Source of the DNA: Leishmania donovani
Lineage: Eukaryota; Euglenozoa; Kinetoplastea; Trypanosomatida; Trypanosomatidae
Assembly: GCF_000227135.1 (NCBI RefSeq)
Contig: NC_018252.1
Location: forward strand, 292,635-356,634
Direction: 5' to 3'
Length of the DNA: 64,000 bases
Each line of letters begins with the position of its first letter. Positions within the stretch are counted from its first letter, which is position 1. The translations under genes were made by a program, and so were the position numbers. The notes under the pieces were generated by a model that was given only the letters and a program-made list of their open reading frames with translations, did no database searches and was not told the origin of the DNA. Shown here piece after piece: positions 40,354 to 50,209 of this stretch.

Positions 40354-41108
40354 CCGCACGAGATGGGTGGGAAGGGAGGAGGATGAGGGTGTGCGTGTGT
40401 GCGTGTGTGCGTGCTAAATGAAGGCACAGCTTATCCGTCTTTCCACATCCTTTCTGTGCTTTGCACGCGTTTGCTGGGGCTGGAGCCAGCTCATGCGCGC
40501 TGCGCGGAGACACCCACGCAAGACGCGAGACCGCACTGGAAATAAGCACATGAGTCGATCAAAATGAGGACAGGTGAGGTGAGAAGGCGAATTCGCCGTC
40601 GATGAGGCATGGCCTACCCTTTGGCGGCGCTCATGTGTGTCCTCACAGTGGGGGAGGGGTGGTCGGCGATCAATGACTCGCTCAAGCATGTCGCCAGCCA
40701 CACACACACACGCACACAAATACATGAATGCATATACAGCGCTGACTTGATATTCGGGACGCATCTTCCCTCCTGCCCCTCTCCCGCGCTGTTTTACCGC
40801 TCGCCTCCGCTTTGGCCTGACGTTTTCGCCCTTTTCTTATGTGGTCCGTGCCTCCTCTTCGTGTCATCTACCGCTGCACGCGTCCAGCAGCCTCCGTCAA
40901 GTGTGCGGGGCCTTTCGAGACGCGCACGCACATCGTCTCGCCCCCACCCCCTTCTCCCCACACAGAGCACCAAAGGCTTCGGCCCCGCGTTGATACGGTA
41001 GTCGAAGCAGCAAGCGAAGAAACGGACGCGAAAAGCACCCGAGCCGTTTGTACGCGTGCGCCTCCTCTCGCGCTTCGCCTCTGCCGCCCCCGCTGCGGCG
41101 CATCCGAC
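40354..41108. other. Intergenic / UTR region
   Basis: No separate gene. A strong pyrimidine tract (about 40936-40960) ends in CACAG with AG at 40964-40965, the best splice-acceptor candidate for the uL23m gene. The open frame that continues upstream of 41109 crosses this tract and is unlikely to be translated. Confidence 0.6.
40964..40965 (+). promoter_or_regulatory. Candidate spliced-leader acceptor AG for uL23m
   Basis: A C/T-rich tract ending in CCCCACACAG precedes the site, and the next ATG in the frame is at 41109. This supports the short start choice and is inferred from the trans-splicing consensus only. Confidence 0.5.
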
Positions 41109-41879
41109 ATGAAGCGTCTCAGCAGCCACCACGCCATTGTCTGCGGCGCCGCGAGCGCCATCGCCGCAGTCGCCGCCGCTAGCGCGCGATCTGGCGACGT
41201 GGTGGGCGGCGACAGCTCCTGCACGGCGACCTCGCCCCTCCTCACGGCAAAGCGAGGACGATTCTACCGCCCGCTGGTGAACCAGGGTATCAACCTGTGG
41301 CGCTCCCGCATGGGTCGTCTCCACAAGGGGTGGACGACGTGGGAGTACAACCGCGACGTCATACCCGACCCACGGCCGTTCCCGGAGCCGGCGGTGAACA
41401 ACTACTTCGGTCGCTCGCGCATCTGGAACCCGATTGCCGGCAAGATCGGCCTTGTCAACCGCAAGGCAGAGGAGTGGGGGTGGCCACATCAACGGCCACC
41501 GCCGACGGGCCTGCGGCGGTCGCCAGAGTACTTCCCCTTCTTCTTCAGCCGGTACTTCCCTGACGTCGAAGTGCGGCTGGTGCTGGACAGCGTCCTGAAC
41601 AACGAGACGACGCGACCTATCTTTCACATCCCACAGGACATGTCGAAGCAGGAGCTCGTGAACTACCTCAAGAACATCTACAACATCGACAATGTCGTCC
41701 GCATCAGTGTGCGCAACATGCGCGGGCGGCGCTTCAAGAACGAGGTGGGCGAGATCAAGAGCCTGCCGGACTACAAGGTGGCGGTGGTCGAGCTCGACTC
41801 GCCGGTGTCCATTGTATTCAAGCAGATCAAGGGTACCGAGGATACCCCTGACAACAAGCCGGTAGCGCAAATCACGTAA
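41109..41879 (+). CDS. Mitochondrial large-subunit ribosomal protein uL23m
   Basis: This encodes 256 residues from the ATG at 41109. The C-terminal half carries the L23 fold pattern: FSRYFPDVEVRLVLDSVL and IFHIPQDMSKQELVNYLKNI, followed by YNIDNVVRISVRNMRGRRF and YKVAVVELDSPV. This is the beta-alpha-beta arrangement with a basic loop that contacts 23S-type rRNA. The N-terminus (about 1-35) is Ala/Ser/Arg-rich with few acids, consistent with a mitochondrial presequence. Residues about 50-130, rich in Trp, Arg and Pro (GRFYRPLVNQGINLWRSRMG), are an extension of the kind common in kinetoplastid mitoribosomal proteins. uL23 lies near the peptide exit tunnel of the large subunit. Confidence 0.87.
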   Translation: MKRLSSHHAIVCGAASAIAAVAAASARSGDVVGGDSSCTATSPLLTAKRGRFYRPLVNQGINLWRSRMGRLHKGWTTWEYNRDVIPDPRPFPEPAVNNYFGRSRIWNPIAGKIGLVNRKAEEWGWPHQRPPPTGLRRSPEYFPFFFSRYFPDVEVRLVLDSVLNNETTRPIFHIPQDMSKQELVNYLKNIYNIDNVVRISVRNMRGRRFKNEVGEIKSLPDYKVAVVELDSPVSIVFKQIKGTEDTPDNKPVAQIT

Positions 41880-42620
41880 GGCGCCAGTGCGTTTCTGAAA
41901 GTGGGCGTGTCCATCTCGGTCTCTGCTGCTGCAGAGGCGTGGCAGCGGGCGAATGCAGCTACTGTTGTACGGGAAGAAGCACTCGGAATCGGTGGTGGTC
42001 GGGCTTTGTGTTTTCGTGGCGTCTGTGTGTGTGTGTGTGAGGGAGGGAGGTGCGGATGTCATTGTTCCGGATCACAAACTTGTACGTTACACTAACCAGA
42101 AACAGAGCAAAGCAGCGCACGCAGCAGCACTGTAGTGCGTTCACATGGCAGGACAAAAGACATCGAAAGCACGCGTCTTCCTGCATCTGCGTGTGTGCGC
42201 GCACGTGTCATTCCCCCCTCCCCCACCCCAGCGACAGGCAGAGAGACACAGAGAGAGAGGGGGCAAGGGTTTGCGAGTGTGTGCGACTGTATGGTGCAAG
42301 AACGGTGCTGTTGGGAGTGGTGGCGGGAATGGCCACCGCCACTACCATTTCTTCGTCACCACAACTCTACTCCTTTCTCTTGCCATGCTCCTCTCTCCCT
42401 CCCTCTGTCCTCGTCCTGCTCTTTGCGTGTGCGGTTGTGGTGCTAGCCCATGCCGACCGGGCAGCCACATTAAAGGGTTGACGCGATCTTGGCCCATGTG
42501 TCACCTCCAGCGCCTCCACCTCTCCCATCTCCTCCCTTCTGCATCACTATTCTAGGACACACGCCCAGCAGACCCCTTCTTTGAACGTGTGTGTGTGTGC
42601 GCGTGTGTGTTTTGATCACC
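41880..42620. other. Intergenic / UTR region
   Basis: No gene is seen. GT and GA repeats lie at about 42023-42040 and 42240-42262. A pyrimidine-rich stretch at about 42508-42553 ends in TCTAG, with AG at 42554-42555, a likely acceptor for the next gene. Confidence 0.55.
42554..42555 (+). promoter_or_regulatory. Candidate spliced-leader acceptor AG for the five-TM membrane protein
   Basis: The AG follows the pyrimidine-rich stretch at about 42508-42553 and gives a 5' UTR of about 65 nt before the ATG at 42621. Confidence 0.45.
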
Positions 42621-43643
42621 ATGACCGGCTCCAAGGCGCTCTGTCGGGCGTGCCTCACGGCTTACTCGGCCCTCATGGTGATTCTCACTGTAGTCTACCT
42701 GTGGTCTAAATGGGGGGTGCACCGCAGCTTCGTCGAGGTGCTAGAGGAGACGAAGAGGCACAGCGACAGCAGTGCTGACGTCAACGGCGTCGCCCTCGCC
42801 GAGTCGGGCGGGGCCGAGTACGTACTTGTCGCGCTTTTCCACGTTGCGCACCTCATTTGCCTTACGCTGTTTCTGTTCGGCTACAAGTCCGGCGTGAAAA
42901 TGGCGCTCGGCTGCGCGTTGCTTCTGGCGAGCGCCGTCATGTACATACTCGTCTACGGGTGTGTGACTCTACAAGGACGGCTGGAGCAGCAGCGCTCCTT
43001 CGCCTCCCCAAAGGCCGCTGCAGCGCACCCGCGCAAGCAGAAGGAGTCCCAAGCGTATCAGGTGGAGGTGAGCTACACCCATGACGCCATCGCTGTCGCT
43101 GGTGCAGCAGCGTCCCCACGTAACGGGGGGCGGCGTGAGCTGAGTTGTGCTGCTGCCGAGAAGGTCAGTGGCGAGCCAGGCACTTGCGGCATTGCCTCGG
43201 CGCATGCTGATGAGCCTCTCTCGTATGTAGAACTCGGGTGGATATTACTGGAGGCCTTGGTTGACGTGCTGGCCATCATCGCCGTCGGCCCTGAGAGTCC
43301 CACAGGCGACGACGGCGTCCGTCTCCACCCCGACGGCACGCCCATCTCCTCCGAGGCGCCGTTCACCGGAGTGCGTCGACTCAGCCTATTGATGTTGAAC
43401 TTCGTTGGGTTTGCTTTGTCAATGTGGGGTGTCATGCTATTCGATGTCAGCCCTACCTCGGCACCGGCGCCGGCGCTGTCAACGCCAGCCGCCGCCAGTG
43501 GTAGTGTTAGGGGCCGTTGTGGCCGTAGCAACGGTGCTCAGGCCGCCAGACAAAGGGCGAGCGCTTCGGTAACCTTGGCAAACCCGGCAGCAGGCGCGGG
43601 GCAACCGTCTGCAGCTCCTGCAGAGGCGAAGAAGTATCAGTAG
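42621..43643 (+). CDS. Multi-pass membrane protein of unknown function
   Basis: This encodes 340 residues from the ATG at 42621; the upstream part of the frame begins with GTG in GT-repeat sequence. Five hydrophobic segments are visible: about 10-30 (AYSALMVILTVVYLW), 66-88 (VLVALFHVAHLICLTLFLFG), 91-115 (LGCALLLASAVMYILVYG), 202-224 (WILLEALVDVLAIIAV) and 250-274 (LSLLMLNFVGFALSMWGVML). The loop between TM3 and TM4 is Ala/Gly/Ser-rich, and the C-terminal tail after TM5 is low complexity. I see no transporter, channel or enzyme signature, so no function is proposed. The cellular membrane is unknown. Confidence 0.82.
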   Translation: MTGSKALCRACLTAYSALMVILTVVYLWSKWGVHRSFVEVLEETKRHSDSSADVNGVALAESGGAEYVLVALFHVAHLICLTLFLFGYKSGVKMALGCALLLASAVMYILVYGCVTLQGRLEQQRSFASPKAAAAHPRKQKESQAYQVEVSYTHDAIAVAGAAASPRNGGRRELSCAAAEKVSGEPGTCGIASAHADEPLSYVELGWILLEALVDVLAIIAVGPESPTGDDGVRLHPDGTPISSEAPFTGVRRLSLLMLNFVGFALSMWGVMLFDVSPTSAPAPALSTPAAASGSVRGRCGRSNGAQAARQRASASVTLANPAAGAGQPSAAPAEAKKYQ

Positions 43644-44310
43644 GAACGTCGTCTTCTTTTCGGTGTCACCGTGTTTCTCCTGTCGCTGCCGCCATTCCTG
43701 TTGCTGCGGGCAGATGGGCGTGTCTGCGCCGGGTTGTGGACTTGATTACTGCATGCTGTACGCAATGTACCCGTATATATATATATATATAGAGCACGTG
43801 CAAGATGTACGTTAGCGCACATTGTATGAAGGTGTGGGTAGGCATGAATGCCGCATCCTCACTCGAGTCGCCGCGACGCGCCTTGCCGCCGTGCGTGTAA
43901 CTGAATATCGGCACCGAAGTTTTGTGAACTCCACGAGGCTGTGTGGCACCGTCAGAGACCCCGTCGGCCGGCATTCCCTGCGAGCCCACATTCGACACCT
44001 TTACACGCGCATGCAGACACGAAGACATATTCGCATGTCAAGGCTGCACCTTCCATGCACTCGCGCTCGCCCTCTCTCTCCCCTCGTGTGTCTCGCTCGC
44101 CTCCGGCCCCTCACCCTCCCCTCCCTCGACCACCCACCGTTTCGTGACCACCTTTTTCTCTGCTTTTTCGCCTTGCCGCGATACGCACGCATCCGCGCGC
44201 GCGCACACACACATACGCACAGGATTCCTTGGCGCCTTCTCAGTCTCCCACCTCCCCTCGTCTTCACTCGTTCAAACACAAACACTAACCCTCGTCTCCC
44301 TTCAAGCATA
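43644..44310. other. Intergenic / UTR region with a (TA)n microsatellite
   Basis: No gene. A (TA)n tract lies at 43774-43791. From about 44050 the + strand becomes strongly pyrimidine-rich up to the cyclophilin gene, the expected 5' region for trans-splicing; AG dinucleotides near 44240 and 44305 are alternatives for the acceptor. The frame open upstream of 44311 is UTR read-through. Confidence 0.6.
43774..43791. repeat. (TA)n microsatellite
   Basis: Alternating T and A over 18 bases in gene-free sequence between the membrane protein and cyclophilin A genes. Confidence 0.85.
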
Positions 44311-44844
44311 ATGTCTTACACGCCGCACTACCCCGTCGTTGAATCCAACCCCAAGGTTTGGATGGACATCGAGATCGGTTGCAAGCCCGCCGGCCGCGTG
44401 ACGATGGAGCTCTTCAAGGACGCCGTCCCCCAGACGGCCGAGAACTTCCGCGCGTTGTGCACGGGCGAGAAGGGCTTCGGCTACGCCAACTGCCCGTTTC
44501 ATCGTGTGATCCCGGATTTCATGTGCCAGGGTGGCGACTTCACCAACGGCAACGGCACTGGCGGCAAGTCCATCTACGGCTCCAAGTTTGCCGATGAGTC
44601 CTTTGCCGGCAAGGCCGGCAAGCACTTCGGCCCAGGCACGTTGTCGATGGCCAATGCCGGCCCCAACACGAACGGCTCTCAGTTCTTCCTGTGCACAGCG
44701 CCCACGAGCTGGCTGGACGGCAAGCATGTCGTGTTCGGCCAGGTGCTGGAGGGCTATGACGTCGTCAAGGCTATGGAGGCCGTCGGCAGCCGCAGCGGCA
44801 CCACCTCGAAGCCCGTGCGCGTGGCTGCCTGCGGACAGCTTTAA
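44311..44844 (+). CDS. CYPA: Cyclophilin A, peptidyl-prolyl cis-trans isomerase
   Basis: This encodes 177 residues, the length I know for Leishmania cyclophilin A. Catalytic and ligand residues are present: Arg65 within FHRVIPDFMCQGGDFT, the following Phe/Met/Gln of that motif, SMANAGPNTNGSQFFL with its Asn/Gln/Phe contacts, and Trp134 in TSWLDGKHVVFG, the residue that confers cyclosporin A binding. Cyclophilins catalyse cis-trans isomerisation of Xaa-Pro bonds in the cytosol and assist folding. There is a short N-terminal extension (about 15 residues, YTPHYPVVESNPK) before the first strand and no signal peptide, consistent with a cytosolic form. The ATG at 44311 follows an extended pyrimidine-rich 5' region. 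Confidence 0.97.
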   Translation: MSYTPHYPVVESNPKVWMDIEIGCKPAGRVTMELFKDAVPQTAENFRALCTGEKGFGYANCPFHRVIPDFMCQGGDFTNGNGTGGKSIYGSKFADESFAGKAGKHFGPGTLSMANAGPNTNGSQFFLCTAPTSWLDGKHVVFGQVLEGYDVVKAMEAVGSRSGTTSKPVRVAACGQL

Positions 44845-47256
44845 CGGAGGACTGTGACGTAGGCCGAGGAGAGGCGAAACTGAGAGGGGAGAAGGGGCGG
44901 GGGTGAAGGACGGCATGTCCTCGTTCATGAAGGCGGAGAAGACTAGGGAGTGGGGAAGCAGACGATGAGCTCTCATCTGTCCGGGTGTACGAGGAGAGTG
45001 GTCGGAGGGGATCAGTGCGTGCCGCTGGGTGTGTCCGTGCATCCCGAACGTTCTGGTAACACACACACACACACGCCGATCCCCACTAACCTCCCGCCTG
45101 CCCAACCTTTCCTCCTCCGTTTCCACACCCACCCCTGGCACCACGGCCAGATCACCCTTCTCCTTGCCTCCCTCTTCCCTTGATCAAGATCGTATGTGTC
45201 ACAATTTTGTCTGTCTCGGTTTCTGTATGTGCGCGCGGAGGAGGGGGTCGATTTCGTCGTGCCTCCCCTCCCCCTTCCACCTTCCCTTTCACGCTCTGCC
45301 CTCTTCCCTCTATAGTCTCTACAGCCTCTTTTCCTTGTATTTGAGTATCTCTTGATGATTTCTTCTCTGTCCCTTTCGCTGGTGATGTCCTGTCTTGCTT
45401 GATTTCTCTTCCCTCTCCCCCACCTCTCCCCCCCCCCACTGACCGCGCGTGTCTGTGTCTATGTCTCTGCGGGCCCGTCTGTCTCGCGCTCGGTCAACAG
45501 CGAGCAGCACTCCTCACGTGCCGCAGGCGAGAAGGGCGGGAGGCGAGGGCAGGAAAGGGAGCCATTCTTTTATCTTTATCTTTGGTGGTGGTAGTCGTCG
45601 TCCTCGTCGCCGTATGTTGTGTGAAGAGGGAGAGAGAAAAGGGGGAACCCCCGGCGTGGCGGTTGCGTGCCCGCACGCCTCTCCGTGTCTGTCTGCATGA
45701 GTGGGCTCGGCCACCTTCTCTTACCACGCATGCGCTTTCAGCACATAAACGGCCACGCACACTCACGCACCGATCTACTGGGGACGCCTACGCCTCTCTC
45801 CGCCAGCATCACTCTGTGTCTCTGCACACGCTTTGGTGTGGAGGAGGCGGCCCGGGTGCGAAACGGGTGTGCCTGGGCGCGTGAAGAAAGAAAAGCAAGG
45901 AGGGGGAGGGGGAAAGGATGGGACGCGTCTTGAATAGCTCTCCACTGCTGCTACTCTGTGGCTAGTGCCCTCTCCCCCATTGCCCCCTCTCACTGTTCAG
46001 CCTTCAGAATTCCCTAGCACACACACCAACACCAACACCACCACACAGCCTCTTTAAGATGACGAAAAGAACGAAAAATTTATGTTTCACAAAAGAAAAT
46101 GAGAACAAGAGAAAGGCACATGTCACCACCACACTCCCGTTTTTTTTTTTTTTTTCGGATTCACGCCGCACATATACGGACATGTTTGCGCATGAGCTGC
46201 TGTCTGTGTCTGCCTGTGCGTGTGTGTGTGTGTGTGTGTGCAGGTATGTTCCGGTGATCGCGGCAGATGCGCCGCATCTCTCGCTCTCCTCCTCCGTATA
46301 GAGAAACATAAAAAGAAGAAAAGAGAGAGCGCCGAAAAAGAGGGAATGATTAGCGGGGCGACTCTTGCTGTTTTTCATCGGGCCTGTGCGTACACCGCCT
46401 TCGCGGCAGCACTCCCGTCCTCCTCCCCTACAGCACACTCGCACGGTCCGAATGATTCGCGTAGGCGGTGCCTCCCCCCTCCCTCTCTTCTCCCTCGCAA
46501 CGCTGCTGCTGCTGGTGGTGGTGCTCATGCCACGCTGCTCTGTGCTGATGATTTCGAGCTAGCTGATGCCGTTCTTTGTCTGCCTCACCCCTCTCCGCAT
46601 CTTCCTCGCCCACTCCGTATCCACTCGGCTGAGCACCTGCCCCCCTCCCCACCCTCTTCTCTTTCACAACCTATATCGATGCTGCCACCTTCATGTGCGG
46701 CGCAGATAGACTGCAACGGCCTGTGGCACCACCGTTACTACTGCACATCTTCTTTGCCATCCCACCCATATTCGCGTGCCCTTCGGTGCTGATTTCCGTT
46801 GCTCGCGCACGAGTAGCGCATCATCGTCCATAACTCACCATAGACGCACACATTCTGCCAGACACGCCTAAAGCTACCCTTCCCTCACACAGATAGATAT
46901 ACGCACACACTCGTCCCAGGCCGAGAAGAGAGGCACACACACGAACTCGTACACCGTCTGCGTACCCGAAAAGCGAAGGAAAAGACGACGCCACATCCAA
47001 GCGGCAGCCGGTACATGCACGCTTGCATGTGTGTGAGTGTGTGTGTGTGTGTCTTTACGCCTCTGTGCGAGTGCACGTTGTTTCTTTTTTTCTTTTGTGT
47101 TTTTTTTCTTTCTGCGCTTCCCTTCGTGAGGCTCACCACGCATCCATAGATCAGATTCCGCTCCCTCCGCCTTCTTGTCTTTTCCGCTCTGTCCTCCCCC
47201 GTCTCTTCTATTCACCCTCCCGTTTCTCTGATAACGCCGCCGAAATCGGTCTCCCA
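44845..47256. other. Gene-free intergenic region (about 2.4 kb)
   Basis: No supported coding frame. CT-rich tracts dominate 45075-45460. A (GT)n tract lies at 46217-46240 and a long T-run at 46140-46155. The frame leading into the SLBP-domain gene is open from 47023 but begins in GT-repeat sequence and translates to hydrophobic low complexity, so it is treated as UTR. Confidence 0.6.
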
Positions 47257-49812
47257 ATGCAGAAGCCGCAGCAGAGTTTTACGACGCTGCAGCGCGCGGC
47301 GCGCGATGGTGGTAGTGACAGCCACGCCAAAACGTGTGCTAGGCAAACGCCAGAGAACTGTGGGGTACTTCTAAAGGGCAGTCGATCGCTGTCGCCGGCG
47401 CCGTGCTTTCCCGGCGATGACATATCCCCCTCTGCGCGCCAGCATTCGCAGCAGGATCACCACCTCGCCGGCACACCATTGAAGGACCATCGCCCGCCAT
47501 CCTCGCAGCCTCGCGAGCCGTCTCATGCGCCTCAAAGACGCCATCCGCACAAGCAGCAGCAGCAGCTGAGCCCAGGCTTCAACCCACGCGGCTATCGAGG
47601 CGACGGCGAGCGTGGCGTCAGCGGCAGTGGAGCCCCCAACGACTGGTGGCAGCGAACGACGCCTTTGAGCAGCAAGGCCTCTCCCCTTGGCAGCAATACT
47701 CGTCCGCGCAAGCTGTCACCGTCGGGAAACTCACCCGACGAGGGCCGCCGTCGCAGTCAGCGTGAGAAGCAGATTCAGTTCGGGTACGTCACGGACGGCT
47801 ACACAAACATGAAGCGGCTCATCGCGCACGATCCGCTGCTGAGGAGCGGCGGCATCCTCCCGCTTTCGCCACCGGACGTTTTCAAGGGGAGCAAGCGCCT
47901 GTGGGACATTCAACTCCGCAAGTGGCGTCGCGCACTGCACATGTTCGATTACGTCTTCATCGATGGCGAAGATCGCCTGGAGACACGGGCGAAGGTGCTA
48001 GAGGAGCAGCGACGGCAGTGGGTAAGCGAGGCATTCAACGAGATGCCGCGTGAGGCGCGGCTGAAGATCGACCTCGACACCCTGCGCGGCGTCCAGTGCT
48101 CCTCTGCCGTGCCGAGCAGAATCCCCATCGAGGAAGACCTGCGATGCATCCTGCGAAGCGACGACTGCTACGAGTCCGTCCGCAGCGTCGTACCGCAGAG
48201 TGCGTCGTCGCTGACCAAGGGCACCGATATCAGCCCCCTCGAGGCGGGCATCAAGATCCACATTGCGCCGTCGGCTGCGGTGCTGCAGCGGCAGCAGGCG
48301 CAACTCGAAATGCAGCAGCGACTCTCCTCCCTTCACCAGCAACAGCAGCAACAGCAGGCTTTGGCAACAGAGGTGGCACCGGAAGGTATGGAGACGGGCT
48401 CACACGTCCCGAGCGCCCCGCCAGTGCTAGGCGCAACGGTTGAGTGCGCGGCTGCCGAGCGACCCGTCGAGCTCTCACCAAGTCCGCGTCGTCCACCGCT
48501 GCCGCTGCCGTCCTCACCGTCCCCATCGCATGTCTCATGCCCTTCTCCACAGCAGAAGGCGCGCGAGACGACGTCGCATCGACAGCTCTGCTGCAGCCCA
48601 CTCCCGCGCATGACCGCAGCGCCAGTGCCCGCAGCATTCGGCAGCGCTGAGACAGCCCCGGGGATCTCGGCCAGTCAGCCTCGCGCCCTCTCTCTCTCGG
48701 GCAGCTCAGCGCCGGTGCAGGGTGCCTCACTGGGTTTGCCAGGCATGTCGGCAACAGCTGCGGTGCTGGCGCCGCCCCCGCCGTTTTCCGGCCCTACACC
48801 TTGCATCGTGCCGAACATGTGGATGCCCGGAGTGATCGTATCGCCAACACCGGCAGCGGCAGCACGGCCGCTGATGTCGTGGTGCAGTCACTGCGGTCAT
48901 TGTATCGATCTCCCAGCGCCGGCCATCACTGGTGCGCCGTATGGAGGCATGTGTGCCGGTACCCCCGGCGGCCGCGGCGGAGTGCTGGCACCGGCCCAGG
49001 TGCCGCCACAGCACGTAAACCCAGTCGCCGTAGGCGGCACCAGTGGTGCCATGATGCCGCCGTCCATGCAGTTCCGTGGTGCGATGCCGTACATGAGCCA
49101 TCCCACGAATTCTATGGCGGCGGCGGCGGTGGTCACCTCCCCTCTGTACTGGCAGATGCTGGCACCGCCGGCTGCTGAGCGGATTGAAGGCGGCGGCACC
49201 TTCACCGCGCACCACGGCAGCAGTCACAGCCAGTATCGCCAGTCCGAGGCGCGGCAAGACGCCTTCGCAACGATGCCGCGCTCCGCCGCAACTGTAGCCG
49301 GGAGATCGTGTCCGCGAGACGGGCACCGTCGTAGCAGCGGGGCCGTCGCTACAGGCGGCGGCGCGGCGACGCCGCAGACGGTGCCGCGGTTTGTCGCGCG
49401 ACTCTCCACCTCGCCCAATGAGGTACGACTCGGCGAGCGACAGTCCGCCGAACGCCTCCACAGCGCAGAAGTCGCCAGTGGTGTTATGCCAGCGGTCACG
49501 AGGCCACTTGCCGCTGACACCAGAGCAGCAGCGGCAGCGCCAGCACCGCTACGGCAGCCATCCTCTGTCTTCGATGCCGCCGCCGACGCTGCACGTCTGG
49601 AGAAAAGTCAGTCCGCATTGGCGGTCACTCCTGAACGAAAGCTCTTCGGCACGGGCATCATCGCGGACGTGACGACAGAGTCGCGGCCGGTGGTCGTGGG
49701 GGCACTGCAGCAAGACGAGACACCGCAGGGCACACCGTCGGGCAAGCCGAGGCCGACTCGGGAGGTCGAGGATGCGCCGGTGGTCCCTCTTGTCTTCGAT
49801 GGCGACGAGTAG
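47257..49812 (+). CDS. Histone stem-loop-binding-protein (SLBP) domain protein
   Basis: This encodes 851 residues from the ATG at 47257. Residues about 166-232 match the SLBP RNA-binding domain in order: REKQIQFGYVTDGYTNM (family pattern R-x-K-Q-I-x-x-G-x-x-T-x-x-Y), then GILPLSPPDVFKGSKRLWD, then IQLRKWRRALHMFDYVF (family pattern W-D-x-Q-x-x-x-W-x-x-A-L-H-x-x-D). Trp216, Trp223 and His228 are at conserved positions. SLBP binds the 3' stem-loop of histone mRNAs in animals. The TPNK motif, whose Thr is phosphorylated in animal SLBP, is here SPPD (about 204-207). Outside the domain the protein is Pro/Ser/Ala-rich with a poly-Gln run (about 360-370) and no second domain. Trypanosomatid histone mRNAs are polyadenylated, so the target may differ. 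Confidence 0.88.
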   Translation: MQKPQQSFTTLQRAARDGGSDSHAKTCARQTPENCGVLLKGSRSLSPAPCFPGDDISPSARQHSQQDHHLAGTPLKDHRPPSSQPREPSHAPQRRHPHKQQQQLSPGFNPRGYRGDGERGVSGSGAPNDWWQRTTPLSSKASPLGSNTRPRKLSPSGNSPDEGRRRSQREKQIQFGYVTDGYTNMKRLIAHDPLLRSGGILPLSPPDVFKGSKRLWDIQLRKWRRALHMFDYVFIDGEDRLETRAKVLEEQRRQWVSEAFNEMPREARLKIDLDTLRGVQCSSAVPSRIPIEEDLRCILRSDDCYESVRSVVPQSASSLTKGTDISPLEAGIKIHIAPSAAVLQRQQAQLEMQQRLSSLHQQQQQQQALATEVAPEGMETGSHVPSAPPVLGATVECAAAERPVELSPSPRRPPLPLPSSPSPSHVSCPSPQQKARETTSHRQLCCSPLPRMTAAPVPAAFGSAETAPGISASQPRALSLSGSSAPVQGASLGLPGMSATAAVLAPPPPFSGPTPCIVPNMWMPGVIVSPTPAAAARPLMSWCSHCGHCIDLPAPAITGAPYGGMCAGTPGGRGGVLAPAQVPPQHVNPVAVGGTSGAMMPPSMQFRGAMPYMSHPTNSMAAAAVVTSPLYWQMLAPPAAERIEGGGTFTAHHGSSHSQYRQSEARQDAFATMPRSAATVAGRSCPRDGHRRSSGAVATGGGAATPQTVPRFVARLSTSPNEVRLGERQSAERLHSAEVASGVMPAVTRPLAADTRAAAAAPAPLRQPSSVFDAAADAARLEKSQSALAVTPERKLFGTGIIADVTTESRPVVVGALQQDETPQGTPSGKPRPTREVEDAPVVPLVFDGDE

Positions 49813-50184
49813 AAGGAAGAAGAGGCAGTGGACCGCGTCTAGCCCATAAGAGTCGGAGGGAAGAGGGGGACAGGCGCTCTGTCCGCCCACCTCTGCGTGC
49901 GTATGTGTGTCCCTTTTCCTCCATTACAGCCCGCTCTCCTCGTCCGCACGCGCATACGCGGAGCGGACCAAGCAAAACACCACCACTTCCGAGTGCGACC
50001 GCGGGAGGCGGGAGACGGAGGAGAACAGGCAGACCACCGTGCCCATGCATCTACGCACATGCAAGCATGGACGGTGCACCGCGTCCCTCTCATCCCCCGC
50101 GACCGGCGTTTGGTTAGGGCTCTTCCTTTCGCTTTCCATTGATGTGGCAAGACACACGCGGACCGGTAAACGCACACACACACG

Positions 50185-50209
50185 TATATATATATATATA
50201 TAGATATAC
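50185..50209. repeat. (TA)n microsatellite next to a (CA)n tract
   Basis: An AT-only run directly follows CACACACACACG. It lies in gene-free sequence between the SLBP-domain and ankyrin genes. Confidence 0.8.

Noticed and set aside
40794..42062. Minus-strand frame of 422 codons opposite uL23m
   Set aside because: It is the antisense of the uL23m coding region; Val/Arg/His-rich composition is typical of the antisense of a GC-rich gene.
44302..45144. Minus-strand frame of 280 codons overlapping cyclophilin A
   Set aside because: It is the antisense of the cyclophilin gene plus adjacent UTR; no domain and no independent support.
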